This document shows, one piece after another, positions 1 through 9,771 of a DNA stretch of 64,000 bases. Numbering within the stretch: the stretch's first letter is position 1; each line of letters opens with the position of its first letter. This DNA is from Streptomyces sp. NBC_01241. GTDB taxonomy: Bacteria; Actinomycetota; Actinomycetes; Streptomycetales; Streptomycetaceae. The notes below the pieces were generated by a model. It saw nothing but the letters and a program-made list of their open reading frames with translations. It made no database searches and had not been told where the DNA came from. The translations under genes and the position numbers were made by a program. The DNA lies in assembly GCF_041435435.1 (NCBI RefSeq), contig NZ_CP108494.1, positions 558,001-622,000 of the forward strand, written 5' to 3'.

Positions 1-87
1 ATACCTCGCACCCTGCGGACCGCGGCATCGAGCCGCGGTTGTTGCGCGGGCCACCACCACCATGCGTGGGGTGCGGAGGAAAGACCG

Positions 88-2925
88 GTGGCCACAGGTG
101 AGCTCACGGGGAGAGTGTCCATGGTCCGTGTCGAATGGGATGCCGAACTCGCGGTACTGCGCGCGTCTCTCGCCGCTTGCGTCCGCGGCACCGGAGGGTC
201 GGTGGTCATCCGCGGCCCGGTAGGGGTCGGCAAGACCGAACTCCTGCGCAGTCTGGTGCGCGAGGCGGCCGTCGCCGGTGGCGCCCACGTGGGCGCCACC
301 GGGTCCCAGGCCGAGCAGACCAATCCGATGGGGGCGATGACCCAGATCTTCGCCGGCCTGGACCTGCGGGGCGAGGAGGCCGCCCGCGCCCAGCGGCTGC
401 TGGAGGCCGGCGCGCTCACCTCGATGCTGCAGGACAGCGACGACGAGTCGCGGGCCCAGGTCGACGTGGCGGTCCTGCACGGCCTGACCGGCATCATCCT
501 GGCCGCGGCCCAACGGGCGCCGCTGCTGATCGGGGTCGACGACGCCCACTTCGTGGACGCGGACTCCCTGGAGTGTCTGCGCTATCTGGTGCGCCGTATC
601 GACCACGCGCCCGTCCTCGTCGTGCTCAACGACAACACCACCGTCCGGCCGGCGCGGCCGATGATCTGGGCCGAGCTGCTCAGCCAGCCGCACCGCCAGC
701 TCATCCGCCTCAACATGCTGTCCCCGGTGGGCGTCGCCGCGGTACTGCGGGCCGAGGCCGTCGACCTCCGGGACAACACCCCGGCGAGCCTGTACGAGGC
801 GACCGGCGGCAGCCCTCTGCTGCTCATGGCGCTCGTCGAGGAGCTGCGGGCTGCGCAGGTGCGCCGGCAGGCCGGTCACCCCGAGACGTCGCTCCCTGCC
901 TCCGGGCACGTCTTCGGGCAGGCGGTGCTGAACTGCCTGATGCGCAGCGACCCGAGCCTGCTGCCGGTGGTGCGCGCCGTCGCCGCGCTGGACGAGGCGG
1001 TGCCCGTCGCCTTCCTGGCCGAACTACTGGACTGGACGACGTCGGCCACCGAGTGGGCCGTGGAGGCCGCCACGGAGGCGGGTCTGATCGCCGACGGCCG
1101 TCTGCGTCACCGGCGTTCCCGCGACGTGGTGCTGGAGCTGATGGAGCCGCGGGAGCGCGTCGCGCTGCACGCCCGGCTCGCCGGACTGCTGGACCGGGTC
1201 GGCGCCGCGCCGGTGCGTGTGGCGCGGCACTGGGTGGCCGCACGCCGGCCCACGCCGCCCGGGTCGGTGCCGGTACTGCTGAAGGCGGCCGAGCAGGCGC
1301 TGGCGCAGGACGACAGCGGCCTGGCCCTCGACTGCCTGCGGCTGGCCACCCGCGTGAAGGCCGAACCCTGTTCGCGCGTGGGCATCGACGCTCTGCTGGC
1401 GCGTGCGAAGTGGCGGCTCGACCCCGTCTTCGCGGAGCACCATGTGGACAGGCTTCTGGACGCCTTCCGGTCCGGGCAGCTTCCCTCCGAGGACGCGCTG
1501 AGGCTGGTCGCCCCGCTGGAGTGGTACGGCCGGCCCGCCGAGGCGGAGGCGGTGCTGACCCGGGTCGAGGCGTCGGCCGGATCGGGGAGCCCCGGCGTCC
1601 CCTCGGTTCCGCTGTACAACGCCCGCATGGCGCTGGCCTACTGGTACCCGGGAGTGGTCGAGCCGGTGAAGGAGCCGCCGGCCGCCTCGTCGGCGCGGTC
1701 CGTCACCGCGGCCGAGCCCAAGTCCCTGGCGGCGGGCATCGTCCACACCGTGTACGCGTCCGGGTACACCGACACCGTCGTGGCCGACGCCAAGGCGCTG
1801 CTGCACAGCTGCCGCCTGGAGGACCACACCCTCTACCCCATCATGATCGCCCTCGAGACGCTGGTCTTCGCGGACTGTCTGGACGCGGCGGCGTCCTGGT
1901 GCGACCGTCTGCTCGACGAGGCACGACGGCGGTCGGCGCCCGCCTGGCGGGCCATGCTCTACGGGCTGCGGGCGATGGTGAGTTACCGTCAGGGCGACCT
2001 GGCCGCGGCGGAGCGTTGTGCCCGCACGTGTCTGCGGCAGATTCTGCCCAGGGGTCTGGGCATTCTGATCGGCATCCCGCTGTCCGTCCTGATCATGACC
2101 GCCACCCGGGCGGGCGAGAACGAACAGGCCCTCAGCCATCTGAACATGGCGGTGCCGGACGCCATGTTCCAGACCACCGTCGGACTGCACTACCGGCGTG
2201 CCCGCGGCCACTACTACCTCGCCTGCGGCAGACACGAGGCCGCGATGGAGGACTTCGAGGCCTGCGGCGACCTGATGCGCCGCTGGGGCTCGGATTTTCC
2301 GGGACTGGTGCCGTGGCGCACCGACCTCGCCGCGGCCCGGCTGGCGGGCGGGCTGTCCGCGGGCACCCTGGCCGCCGACCAGACGGCGCGGCTGGGCACC
2401 CAGAACGCCCGCACTCGGGGCATCACGCTGCGGGTGCTCGCCGCCTCCAGCGAGCTGCGCAGCCGGCCCCCGATGCTGCGGGAGGCGGTCGATCTACTGC
2501 AGGCCTCCGGGGACCGGTTGGAGCTGGCCGAGACCCTGGCGGCGCTCAGCCACGCCCAGCACGCCCTCGGCGAGTACTCCCACGCCCAGGTGATCGGCCG
2601 CCGGGCGGAGCAGTTCACCGGCCAGATGCTGGTGGCCCTGCCGGGGCAGCGGCAGGGTCCCCCCTCGGAGACGGGCCCGGCGGACGTCCCCCCGGGAGAG
2701 GTCTCGCCGGCGGACGATCCGGCCATCGTGGACCTCAGCGACGCCGAGCGCCGGGTCGCCTCGCTCGCGGCGCGGGGGTGCACCAACCGGGAGATCTCCA
2801 GGAAGCTGTTCGTCACGGTGAGCACCGTCGAGCAGCATCTGACCCGGGTCTACCGCAAGTTGCGGATCAACAGCCGCTCGGATCTGCCGACCAGCCTGCT
2901 CTCCTGTGCGGGCAACCCTCCCTGA
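88..2925 (+). CDS. LAL-type LuxR family transcriptional regulator
   Basis: Large ATP-binding regulator of the LuxR family, 945 aa, a type that usually activates secondary-metabolite genes. The N-terminal AAA-type ATPase shows a Walker A motif GPVGVGKT (residues 43-50) and a Walker B-like LLIGVDDAH near residue 147. A long helical middle follows, and a LuxR helix-turn-helix lies at about residues 885-930 (TNREISRKLFVTVSTVEQHL). The GTG start is preceded by GGAGGA at 75-80; an ATG at 121 is a weaker alternative. A terminator hairpin follows the stop. Its HTH closely resembles that of the opposing regulator at 4292-6010, suggesting related promoters. With the P450 between them, the pair suggests the edge of a biosynthetic cluster; that context is inferred. 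Confidence 0.9.
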   Translation: MATGELTGRVSMVRVEWDAELAVLRASLAACVRGTGGSVVIRGPVGVGKTELLRSLVREAAVAGGAHVGATGSQAEQTNPMGAMTQIFAGLDLRGEEAARAQRLLEAGALTSMLQDSDDESRAQVDVAVLHGLTGIILAAAQRAPLLIGVDDAHFVDADSLECLRYLVRRIDHAPVLVVLNDNTTVRPARPMIWAELLSQPHRQLIRLNMLSPVGVAAVLRAEAVDLRDNTPASLYEATGGSPLLLMALVEELRAAQVRRQAGHPETSLPASGHVFGQAVLNCLMRSDPSLLPVVRAVAALDEAVPVAFLAELLDWTTSATEWAVEAATEAGLIADGRLRHRRSRDVVLELMEPRERVALHARLAGLLDRVGAAPVRVARHWVAARRPTPPGSVPVLLKAAEQALAQDDSGLALDCLRLATRVKAEPCSRVGIDALLARAKWRLDPVFAEHHVDRLLDAFRSGQLPSEDALRLVAPLEWYGRPAEAEAVLTRVEASAGSGSPGVPSVPLYNARMALAYWYPGVVEPVKEPPAASSARSVTAAEPKSLAAGIVHTVYASGYTDTVVADAKALLHSCRLEDHTLYPIMIALETLVFADCLDAAASWCDRLLDEARRRSAPAWRAMLYGLRAMVSYRQGDLAAAERCARTCLRQILPRGLGILIGIPLSVLIMTATRAGENEQALSHLNMAVPDAMFQTTVGLHYRRARGHYYLACGRHEAAMEDFEACGDLMRRWGSDFPGLVPWRTDLAAARLAGGLSAGTLAADQTARLGTQNARTRGITLRVLAASSELRSRPPMLREAVDLLQASGDRLELAETLAALSHAQHALGEYSHAQVIGRRAEQFTGQMLVALPGQRQGPPSETGPADVPPGEVSPADDPAIVDLSDAERRVASLAARGCTNREISRKLFVTVSTVEQHLTRVYRKLRINSRSDLPTSLLSCAGNPP

Positions 2926-2949
2926 ACCCTCCCCCGTCCTCCGTCACGG

Positions 2950-2982
2950 CCCCGTCGGCCAGCCGGATGCCGGCCGACGGGG
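2950..2982. terminator. Intrinsic-type hairpin after the LAL regulator
   Basis: An 11-bp perfect stem (CCCCGTCGGCC / GGCCGACGGGG) lies 25 bases after the regulator stop codon. There is no T-run, as is usual in Streptomyces terminators. Confidence 0.6.
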
Positions 2983-3093
2983 CGGGGGACGGCGGACGAC
3001 CGGGTCGAAGTTAGGGGTGTCCGGTAGGGGGCGGCCGTCATTACGTTCTCGAAGCGGGACGCCATGGCAGGACGGGGTTAGGAGCGGGCACCG

Positions 3094-4332
3094 ATGCGGC
3101 CGAGCGAACGACAGCTGCGGGCGCAGCTCGCCTTCTTCCATGACTTCATCCGCGTCCAGGCCGAGCGGGGCGACCCGTACGCCAAGGTGCTGAGCGTGCC
3201 GGAGAGTCCGTATCCCCACTTCGAGGAGATCCGGGCCCGGGGTCCTCTCCACCAGAGCTCCATCGGCGCCTGGGTGACGGCGGACCACGCGCTCGCCAAC
3301 CAGATCCTGCGGGACCGGCGCTTCGGGGTCCGGAAGGCGAGCGGGGAGCGGCTCCCGGAGTTCATCGGCTTCGACAACTCGATGCTCGGCGCCGATCCGC
3401 CCGACCACACGAGGCTGCGCCGTATCGCGACGCCCACCCTCAACCCGCGCATGGCCGAGGGCTGGCGGACCCGTATCGAGGAGATCTGCGACCGGCTGAT
3501 CGACGAGATCCTCGCCGAGGCCGGTCCGTTCGACCTGATGACGGCCTTCGCGCAACGGCTGCCCGTCGCGCTGATCGCCGACCTCGTCGGGATCCCGGAC
3601 GGCCATCGTGACGACTTCCACCGCATCAGCCGCCGGATGACGCCCCTGCTGGAGGGTGTGGTCACCTACGAGCAGACGCAGAGCACCGAGACGGCGATCC
3701 GGGAGATCACGGACCTTCTCGTCGACGTCATCGCGCAGAGCAAGGCCGATCCGCGGGACGACATGATCACGCGCCTGCTGGGGCTGGTCGACGAGGGCAC
3801 CATGACCATGGCGGAGCTGGTGCCGATGGTGACCTTCGTGCCGCTGGCGGGCAGTGAGACCACCGTCAACCTGATCGGCAACGGTGTCCTCGCGCTGCTG
3901 TCCCACCCCGAGCAGTGGCGGCTCCTGGTCGAGCGGCCCGAGCTCGCGGCCGGAGTGGCCGAGGAGACCCTGCGCTTCGACCCGCCGGTCCAGCAGTACC
4001 GGCGCATCGTGCACGAGCGGCTTGAGCTGGCCGGCTGCACGCTGCCCGTCGACGGTGAGCTGGCGATCATGGTCGGTGGGGCCAACCGCGACCCGAAGGT
4101 CTTCCCCGACCCGAACACCTTCGACATCACGCGCAGCGTCGGCGCCGACACCCTGGCGTTCTCCGCGGGCATCCACTACTGCATGGGCGCCAACCTGGCG
4201 AAGCTGGAGGCGGAGATCGCGTTCCGGGCGCTGGCCACCCGGATGCCGGGGCTGCGCCGGGCGGGCCGGATACGGCGCGGCAGCTCGTTCATCATCCGCG
4301 GGATGGCGGAGTTCCCGGTGGCGGCCCGCTGA
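3094..4332 (+). CDS. Cytochrome P450
   Basis: Soluble bacterial cytochrome P450 (412 aa, usual length), a haem monooxygenase that needs a separate ferredoxin and reductase. The I-helix oxygen-activation motif AGSETT is at residues 252-257, the K-helix ExxR (EETLR) at 290-294, and the haem-binding loop FSAGIHYCMG has the ligand Cys363. There are no membrane segments. The ATG follows AGGAG at about 3080-3084. The 3' end overlaps the convergent LuxR gene by 41 bp. Lying between two LAL-like regulators it is probably a tailoring enzyme of a pathway outside the window; the substrate cannot be read from sequence. Family certain, role inferred. Confidence 0.95.
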   Translation: MRPSERQLRAQLAFFHDFIRVQAERGDPYAKVLSVPESPYPHFEEIRARGPLHQSSIGAWVTADHALANQILRDRRFGVRKASGERLPEFIGFDNSMLGADPPDHTRLRRIATPTLNPRMAEGWRTRIEEICDRLIDEILAEAGPFDLMTAFAQRLPVALIADLVGIPDGHRDDFHRISRRMTPLLEGVVTYEQTQSTETAIREITDLLVDVIAQSKADPRDDMITRLLGLVDEGTMTMAELVPMVTFVPLAGSETTVNLIGNGVLALLSHPEQWRLLVERPELAAGVAEETLRFDPPVQQYRRIVHERLELAGCTLPVDGELAIMVGGANRDPKVFPDPNTFDITRSVGADTLAFSAGIHYCMGANLAKLEAEIAFRALATRMPGLRRAGRIRRGSSFIIRGMAEFPVAAR

Positions 4333-6010
4333 TCCGGGGCGGTGGGGCGAGCGGGCCCGGGGCATGCTCCCGGGTCGGCTCCTGCGGGCGGCTGCGGCAG
4401 GCGTTCAGCCGCTCGGCCAGGTCGGTCCGCCGCTTGACGTCGAGCTTCCGGTACACCCTGGTCAGATGCTGTTCGACCGTGCTCACGGTGATGAACAGCC
4501 GGCGGGAGATCTGCCGGTTGGTGTGCCCCAGGGCGGCCAGCTCGGCGACGCGCCGCTCCGCCTCGCTGAGCACGTCGCCGTCCCCGTCACCGTCCCCCGG
4601 CGGCCGCCCGGTGTGGCGGGTCGGCTCCGGGGCCGGGCCGGACCGGTCGTGGGACACCGGCTCGTCGGCGGTCTCCGACGGCGTGGGCGCCCTCCACAGG
4701 GCATCGGTCCAGGCGGCGGCACGGCGGTGCCGGGCGACCTCGCCGGCCGCCGCGCCCCGTTCGTCGAGCGTCTCTCCGGCCAGTCGGTGCAGCCGCTGCC
4801 GCTCCTCGGCCGTCATGTCGGAGACGATCAGGTCCAGGATCCGCGGATGGCGGAAGCGTCCCGCCTCGGTGAGGCCGGCGCCGCGCAGCAGCCGCATCGC
4901 CTGTGCGGTGAAGTCCGGCGGGATGCCGAGGAGGCGGCCGATCAGTTCGGCGGACGCCCTCCGGTCGAGTAAGGCCACGGCGCGCGCCACCTGACGGACG
5001 ACGGGCTCGTGCCGGTACAGGCAGCGCAGCACCGCCTGGTCGAAGGCGTCGCCGGGCACCGGCCCGTACGTGCTGTCCCGTCCCGTACCACCGGCGTTTT
5101 CGTCCAGGAGGGCGCGCAGCAGGAGCGGATTGCCGCCGGTGACGCCGAGGAGGCCGCTGGCCGTCTCGCGCGCCGAGGTTCCGCCCCGGCAGTCGGCGTC
5201 GCGCGGGACGAGTCGGGCGACGGCGTCGGCGGTGAGCAGCGGCAGGGTGTAGCGCCGGAAGAAGGGCTGGCTGAACAGCTCCGCCCTTAACAGGGGATGG
5301 GCCGGGCGCAGCGTGGTGGTCTCGGCCAGCACGATCATGACGGGTGCCCGACGGAACCGCCGGACCACGTACAGCAGGCAGTGGAGCGAGGCCGCGTCCA
5401 CGTGGTGGAGGTCGTCCACGGCGACGGCCACGGGGACCTCGTCCCCCAGGCCGGTCAGCGAGGTGAACACGGCGTGCAGGGCCCGTCCCCAGAGGCCGTC
5501 GCCCGGGGGCAGTTGCTCGACGACCCCTGCGGTCCGGGTGAGGCGGTCGAAGGCGGTGCCGATGAGTTCGTCGGCCTGGGCGAGGGCCTCGGGTTCCAGC
5601 GGGGCGCTGTGCAGGAGCTGCCAGATCACGCCCAGGGGAATGTCGCGCTCGGCGCGGGATCCGGCGGCGCGCAGCACCTGCCCGCCCACCATGGCCGCCC
5701 ACTCGCCGAAGACCTCCAGCACCTCGGTCTTGCCACTGCCCACGTGCCCGCTCAGAAGGGCCACTTGGCCCCGTCCCTGCTCCCGGCAGGCGCGGTACAT
5801 CCCCCGCAGTCCGGCCAGTTGTTCCTCGCGTTGCACGAGCACTGTGCGTGTCAGCCTCTCCACCCGCGGCTCCGAGACCGGATGCCTCGTCGCGCGGTGT
5901 CCCCGTTGGTCAGCCTGTTCACCGGCCGGCGCACGGGAGCGCGTCACGCGCCGTTGCCGCGTCGGCCCTTCTGTCGATCTTCCCCGTCCGGTCTTTGCCA
6001 AGTCTTTCAT
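4292..6010 (-). CDS. LuxR family regulator with AAA-type ATPase domain
   Basis: A 572-aa regulator, shorter than a classic LAL because the long middle region is missing. An AAA-type ATPase domain carries Walker A GHVGSGKT and a Walker B-like VPVAVAVDDLHHVD, followed directly by a LuxR helix-turn-helix with TNRQISRRLFITVSTVEQHL. The start used is the ATG at 6008-6010; the first ~50 residues are basic and low-complexity, so a later start such as the RVERLTRT region is possible. The tail overlaps the 3' end of the P450 gene by 41 bp, tail to tail. HTH similarity to the 88-2925 regulator suggests duplication and perhaps shared operators. Confidence 0.88.
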   Translation of the reverse strand: MKDLAKTGRGRSTEGPTRQRRVTRSRAPAGEQADQRGHRATRHPVSEPRVERLTRTVLVQREEQLAGLRGMYRACREQGRGQVALLSGHVGSGKTEVLEVFGEWAAMVGGQVLRAAGSRAERDIPLGVIWQLLHSAPLEPEALAQADELIGTAFDRLTRTAGVVEQLPPGDGLWGRALHAVFTSLTGLGDEVPVAVAVDDLHHVDAASLHCLLYVVRRFRRAPVMIVLAETTTLRPAHPLLRAELFSQPFFRRYTLPLLTADAVARLVPRDADCRGGTSARETASGLLGVTGGNPLLLRALLDENAGGTGRDSTYGPVPGDAFDQAVLRCLYRHEPVVRQVARAVALLDRRASAELIGRLLGIPPDFTAQAMRLLRGAGLTEAGRFRHPRILDLIVSDMTAEERQRLHRLAGETLDERGAAAGEVARHRRAAAWTDALWRAPTPSETADEPVSHDRSGPAPEPTRHTGRPPGDGDGDGDVLSEAERRVAELAALGHTNRQISRRLFITVSTVEQHLTRVYRKLDVKRRTDLAERLNACRSRPQEPTREHAPGPLAPPPRISGPPPGTPPSRG

Positions 6011-6131
6011 CTGTTCGCGTCGCGCGACAATGGCGGTCGGGGCCCTGGCCGGGGCGCGGCCCGGCGGAGGGTCTCCCGGGCGGTGGGCGCGGCATCAAGG
6101 CGGCCGGTGGAGCCGCCCGGCCCGGGTGTTG

Positions 6132-6989
6132 TCAGGAGGGCTGGGCGACCGGTGCGGGCAGCACCGGGCGGAGCCGGGCGGGCGGGCCGGAGCGGCGTCG
6201 CCATTCACGCGGGTAGCCGACCGACACCTCCTCGAACCGCACGCCGTCGTGCCAGGTGGTCCGGGGGATGTGGAGGTGGCCGTAGACGACGGTGCGGGCC
6301 TCGTAGCGCATGTGCCAGTCGGCGGTCAGGTCGGTGCCGCACCACAGGGCGAACTCGGGGTGCCGGAGGATCCTGGTCGGCTCCCTCACCAGCGGATAGT
6401 GGTTGACCAGCACGGTGGGCAGCCCGTCGCGCTCCGCGTCGAGCCGCCGCTTCGTCGACGCGGCGCGGGCCCGGCACCAGTCGTCGCGGCGCGCGTGCGG
6501 GTCGGGGTGGAGGAAGAACTCGTCGGTGCAGACGACGCCCCGCTCCTCCGCCACGGCCAGCGCCTCGTCCCTGGTACGGGCGCCGGCCGGTCGCCAGCTG
6601 TAGTCGTAGCCGACGAACAGGGGCGCGATCAGGACCGGATCGCCTCCGGCGTCCCACACGGGGTACGGGTCCTCGGGGGTCACCACACCGAGGCGGCGGC
6701 ACAGCGCCACCAGATGCTGATAGCGCGCCTCGCCGCGCAGTTGCACCACGTCGTCGCGGGGCATCCAGAGTTCGTGGTTGCCGGGCGCCCAGATCACCTT
6801 GGCGAAGCGGCGCCGCAGCAGGTCGAGGGCCCATTCGACGTCGGCGACGTACTCGCCGACGTCGCCCGCGACGACGAGCCAGTCGCCTTCGTTCTGCGGA
6901 CGCAGCCCCTCGACGAGGGCACGGTTCTCGGCGTACACCACGTGCAGATCGCTGATCGCCAGCAGCCGGCGGACCTCGGACCCGGCCAC
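6132..6989 (-). CDS. Metallophosphoesterase
   Basis: Calcineurin-like phosphoesterase, 285 aa, a two-metal phosphohydrolase of unknown substrate. The signature blocks are in order: LAISDLH near the N-terminus, VVAGDVGE, APGNHELW, VLVNHYP and VYGHLHIP, supplying the Asp, Asn and His metal ligands. The GTG start at 6989 was chosen because GGAGG lies six bases upstream and the core begins right after it; the frame stays open further upstream to 7094 but that extension has no ribosome-binding site. No signal peptide, so cytoplasmic. Confidence 0.9.
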   Translation of the reverse strand: MAGSEVRRLLAISDLHVVYAENRALVEGLRPQNEGDWLVVAGDVGEYVADVEWALDLLRRRFAKVIWAPGNHELWMPRDDVVQLRGEARYQHLVALCRRLGVVTPEDPYPVWDAGGDPVLIAPLFVGYDYSWRPAGARTRDEALAVAEERGVVCTDEFFLHPDPHARRDDWCRARAASTKRRLDAERDGLPTVLVNHYPLVREPTRILRHPEFALWCGTDLTADWHMRYEARTVVYGHLHIPRTTWHDGVRFEEVSVGYPREWRRRSGPPARLRPVLPAPVAQPS

Positions 6990-7295
6990 CTGTAACCTCC
7001 CGCGCTCCCACGACGGCCGCCCGCGGCACATCGTGTCCGTGTCACCGGCACACGGCCGGGCGACCGACGCTACCGACCGGCGGGCATCCGGCACACCCCT
7101 AGCGGGAAGCCAGCACCCCTACGCCCGGCAGGGCCCGGAGCGTTCGGCACGGCCGCGGGCGCCCGGGGCGTCTCGCGGACTTCTTCACTCCTTCCGGTGC
7201 CGGAGGCGGACGGACCGTCACGTTCCGCCGCCGGTGCGGTTGTGCAGGGAGCACTCATCGAGCCAGGCCCGGGATCGACGGACCGCAGGAGACAG

Positions 7296-7838
7296 GTGAC
7301 GGACATGCGAACCGAGGCTGCAGAGCGGGCCGAGCTGGTCTTCTCCCTCTTCGACGCCAACGGCAACGGAGTCCTCGACTCCGAGGACTCCGACCTGATG
7401 ACGGGACGTGTTCTTCAGGCGGCGGTCGCTTCGGACGACGGCGCCAAGGAGGCCCTGCGGGCCTCGTTCCGCCGCTGGTGGACGACGCTGGCCACGGAGC
7501 TGCACGCCAACGGCGACGGTGTGATCAGCGTTGAGGAGTTCCGTCCGTTCGTGCTCGACCCCGAGCGCTTCGGGCCCACGGTCGAGGAGTTCGCCCGGGC
7601 GCTCTCCGCCCTCGGCGACCCGGACGGGGACGGCCTGATCGAGCGTCCGCTCTTCGTGTCGCTGATGACGGCGATCGGCTTCGCCGAGGCGAACATCCAC
7701 GCGCTCTTCGACGCGTTCGGCCCGGACGCCGACGACCGCGTCACCGTGACCACCTGGGCCTCCGGCATCAAGGACTACTACGCGCCGGACCTGGCCGGGA
7801 TCCCGGGTGACCAGTTGGTGGCCGTCCGGGCCGTCTGA
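7296..7838 (+). CDS. EF-hand calcium-binding protein (calerythrin-like)
   Basis: Small (180 aa) cytoplasmic protein with four EF-hand-type segments, the size and arrangement of actinobacterial calerythrin. Canonical loops include DANGNGVLDSED, HANGDGVISVEE and GDPDGDGLIERP; the fourth (GPDADDRVTVTT) is degenerate. The GTG at 7296 was chosen over the upstream open frame because AGGAGA sits just before it; an ATG at 7305 is possible. It is convergent with the methyltransferase gene and separated from it by a strong hairpin. Likely a calcium buffer or sensor; physiological role unknown. Confidence 0.9.
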   Translation: MTDMRTEAAERAELVFSLFDANGNGVLDSEDSDLMTGRVLQAAVASDDGAKEALRASFRRWWTTLATELHANGDGVISVEEFRPFVLDPERFGPTVEEFARALSALGDPDGDGLIERPLFVSLMTAIGFAEANIHALFDAFGPDADDRVTVTTWASGIKDYYAPDLAGIPGDQLVAVRAV

Positions 7839-7848
7839 CACGGCCGGG

Positions 7849-7879
7849 GGGACGGACGGCCGCGGCGGCCGTCCGTCCC
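7849..7879. terminator. Bidirectional terminator hairpin
   Basis: A 13-bp perfect stem (GGGACGGACGGCC / GGCCGTCCGTCCC) with a 5-base loop lies between the convergent EF-hand and methyltransferase genes. Confidence 0.75.
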
Positions 7880-7888
7880 GTGGCGACG

Positions 7889-8806
7889 TCAGGCCCGGGG
7901 CTTGTACGCGAAGACCCAGCGGTTCCCCTCCAGCGCGTCGTCCGGCTCGGGAAGGGGACTGCGTCCCAGCCGGCGGGTGAAGTCGAAGGGCGTGTGCATC
8001 GCGGTGGACCAGCCCTTGGCCGCCAGGTCGCCCGCTGAGTCCGGGCGCGGCCCCTTGTCGAAGAGGTCGAGCAGGTCGATGCCGATCCGTTGCCGCGTCG
8101 CCGTGTAGATCGCGCTGTCGCGGTACGCCAGCAGGTCCTTCTCCAGCTTGGCCTCGAAGGCCAGGGCGCTGCCCGGGACGGTGAGCCGGTCCACGGCGTC
8201 GACGCGGTACGTCTCGACGGGGCCCGGCAGGTAGAAGAGCAGTCCCTCGGCCAGCCAGACGCTCGGGGCGGCCGGGTCGAAGTCGGCGGAGGTCAGCGCG
8301 GTGACCCAGTCGGCGCGCAGGTCGACCGGTACGGGGACGTGCTTCGCCTTGGGGGCGGCCGCGAGTTCCGTGAGCACCCGCTGCTTGAAGTCCAGCACGC
8401 CCGCCCTGTCGACCTCGAAGACGACGCAGTGGGACGGCAGGTCCAGCCGGAAGGCGCGGGTGTCCAGCCCCGCTCCCAGCAGCACCACCTGGCGGGCGTC
8501 CGCACCGACCGACCGGGCGACGAAGTCGTCGAGGACCCTCGTCCGCAGGCCGAAGTAGCGGGCGAACCTCCCCCACAACGGATCGCCGTCCCCGTCCGGG
8601 ACCTGCTCGATGCGCACCGGCCAGTCCGCGCAGGCCCCGGCCGCGTGCACGAAGTGTTCCGCGTGGCCGTCCCGGGCCAGGCTGTCGTGACGGTAGGTCT
8701 CGATCGCCCGTGCGGCGGCGACCAGGAGGGCGGTCAGTCCCACGCCCGAGTCCACGCCGTCCGTGTCGGGACGGCGGGGGTCGCGGGCGGTGGTCGTGTC
8801 GGTCAT
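7889..8806 (-). CDS. SAM-dependent methyltransferase (leucine carboxyl methyltransferase-like family)
   Basis: Class I methyltransferase, 305 aa, of the actinobacterial group related to leucine carboxyl/PPM methyltransferases. The SAM-binding block VVLLGAGLDTRAFRLD, the acidic VFEVDR after it, and VWLAEGLLFYLP are diagnostic. The ATG overlaps the stop of the upstream dehydrogenase (ATGA), so the two were co-translated; a GGAG-type site lies just before it. With the dehydrogenase truncated, its original promoter is probably lost. Substrate unknown; many members act on small secondary metabolites. Confidence 0.88.
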   Translation of the reverse strand: MTDTTTARDPRRPDTDGVDSGVGLTALLVAAARAIETYRHDSLARDGHAEHFVHAAGACADWPVRIEQVPDGDGDPLWGRFARYFGLRTRVLDDFVARSVGADARQVVLLGAGLDTRAFRLDLPSHCVVFEVDRAGVLDFKQRVLTELAAAPKAKHVPVPVDLRADWVTALTSADFDPAAPSVWLAEGLLFYLPGPVETYRVDAVDRLTVPGSALAFEAKLEKDLLAYRDSAIYTATRQRIGIDLLDLFDKGPRPDSAGDLAAKGWSTAMHTPFDFTRRLGRSPLPEPDDALEGNRWVFAYKPRA

Positions 8807-9456
8807 CGGTCTCCTCTTTCCGGCAGCAGGACGGCCTTGACCACGCGTCCGGCGTCGCAGTCGCGTTCGGCCTCGTCGATGTCGGCCAGCGGATAGGTGC
8901 GGATCAGTTCGTCGAAGGGGAGGCGGCCGGCCTGCCACAGGCCGATCAGCCGGGGTATGAGCAGTCCCGGTACGGCGTCCCCTTCGCAGATGTGCCGGAT
9001 GCCGCGGCCCCGGTCGAGCGTGTCCGGTTCGAGCGGCAGCGCGGTGCGGAGGCGTGCCACGAGGCCGAGCAGGCCGGTGGGGCGCAGTGCGCGGAGTGCG
9101 TCGTTGATCAGCGGGGCCGAGGCGGTGGTGTCCAGGGCGTACTGGGCGCCGCCGTCGGTCCGCCGTCGGATGCGCTCGGCCAGACCGGCCGTCGTGGCGG
9201 GCAGGGGGATCGCGCCGTACCGTTCGGCCAGGGCCAGTCGCGCCGGATTCCCGTCGACGGCCACGGTCCGTACGCCGGCGGCGCCGGCCGCCATCACCGC
9301 GGCCAGGCCCACGCCTCCCGCGCCGAGGACGACGAGGGTGTCGCCGGGACCGGCGCGGAAGGTGTTCAGCACGGCTCCGGCGCCGGTGAGGACAGAGCAG
9401 CCGAGCGGGCCGAGCAGTTCGAGCGGCAGTGCCGAGTCGACCCGGACGGCGTTGCC
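8803..9456 (-). pseudogene. Zinc-type alcohol dehydrogenase, N-terminal half missing
   Basis: Only the C-terminal ~215 residues of a medium-chain zinc alcohol dehydrogenase remain. The nucleotide-binding fold is clear (LLGPLGCSVLTGAGAVLNTF, then VVLGAGGVGLAAV) and the C-terminal dimer region is complete. The catalytic zinc domain of ~140-150 residues, which should precede NAVRVD, is absent: sequence identity to the family ends near 9456. The stop overlaps the methyltransferase start. The break is at the left edge of the insertion-rich region, so a mobile element or deletion probably removed the 5' half. Confidence 0.85.
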
Positions 9457-9771
9457 CGCTATTACCAACCATTGCCGTAGTACCCCGATATGCCCAACGT
9501 CGAGTCAGGGGCTCACCTCTTGCAAGAAGTCGGAATTATCGAAGATCCGCTGGATGGTCGTATATAGCTCCAGCAGCGCCTCCTCACGCTCCTCCATGAG
9601 GAGGACCAGAAGCTTCCATTTCCGTTGTTGCCGACCCTCCGTATCGGCGACCAGCGCCTCGAGCTGCCTCCTGATGGTCTTGAGACTCCTCTCATGCACT
9701 CGGGACTGCGTGAGAACCCGGTCCTTGTCCACCGAGACCGGGTTCATGAAGTCCTTTGTGACAGTTCCTAG

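Noticed and set aside
1024..2235. Long open frame opposite the first regulator
   Set aside because: Antisense shadow from high GC; the plus-strand protein has Walker and LuxR motifs.
2944..4365. Long minus-strand frame opposite the P450
   Set aside because: Shadow; the P450 motifs on the plus strand are decisive.
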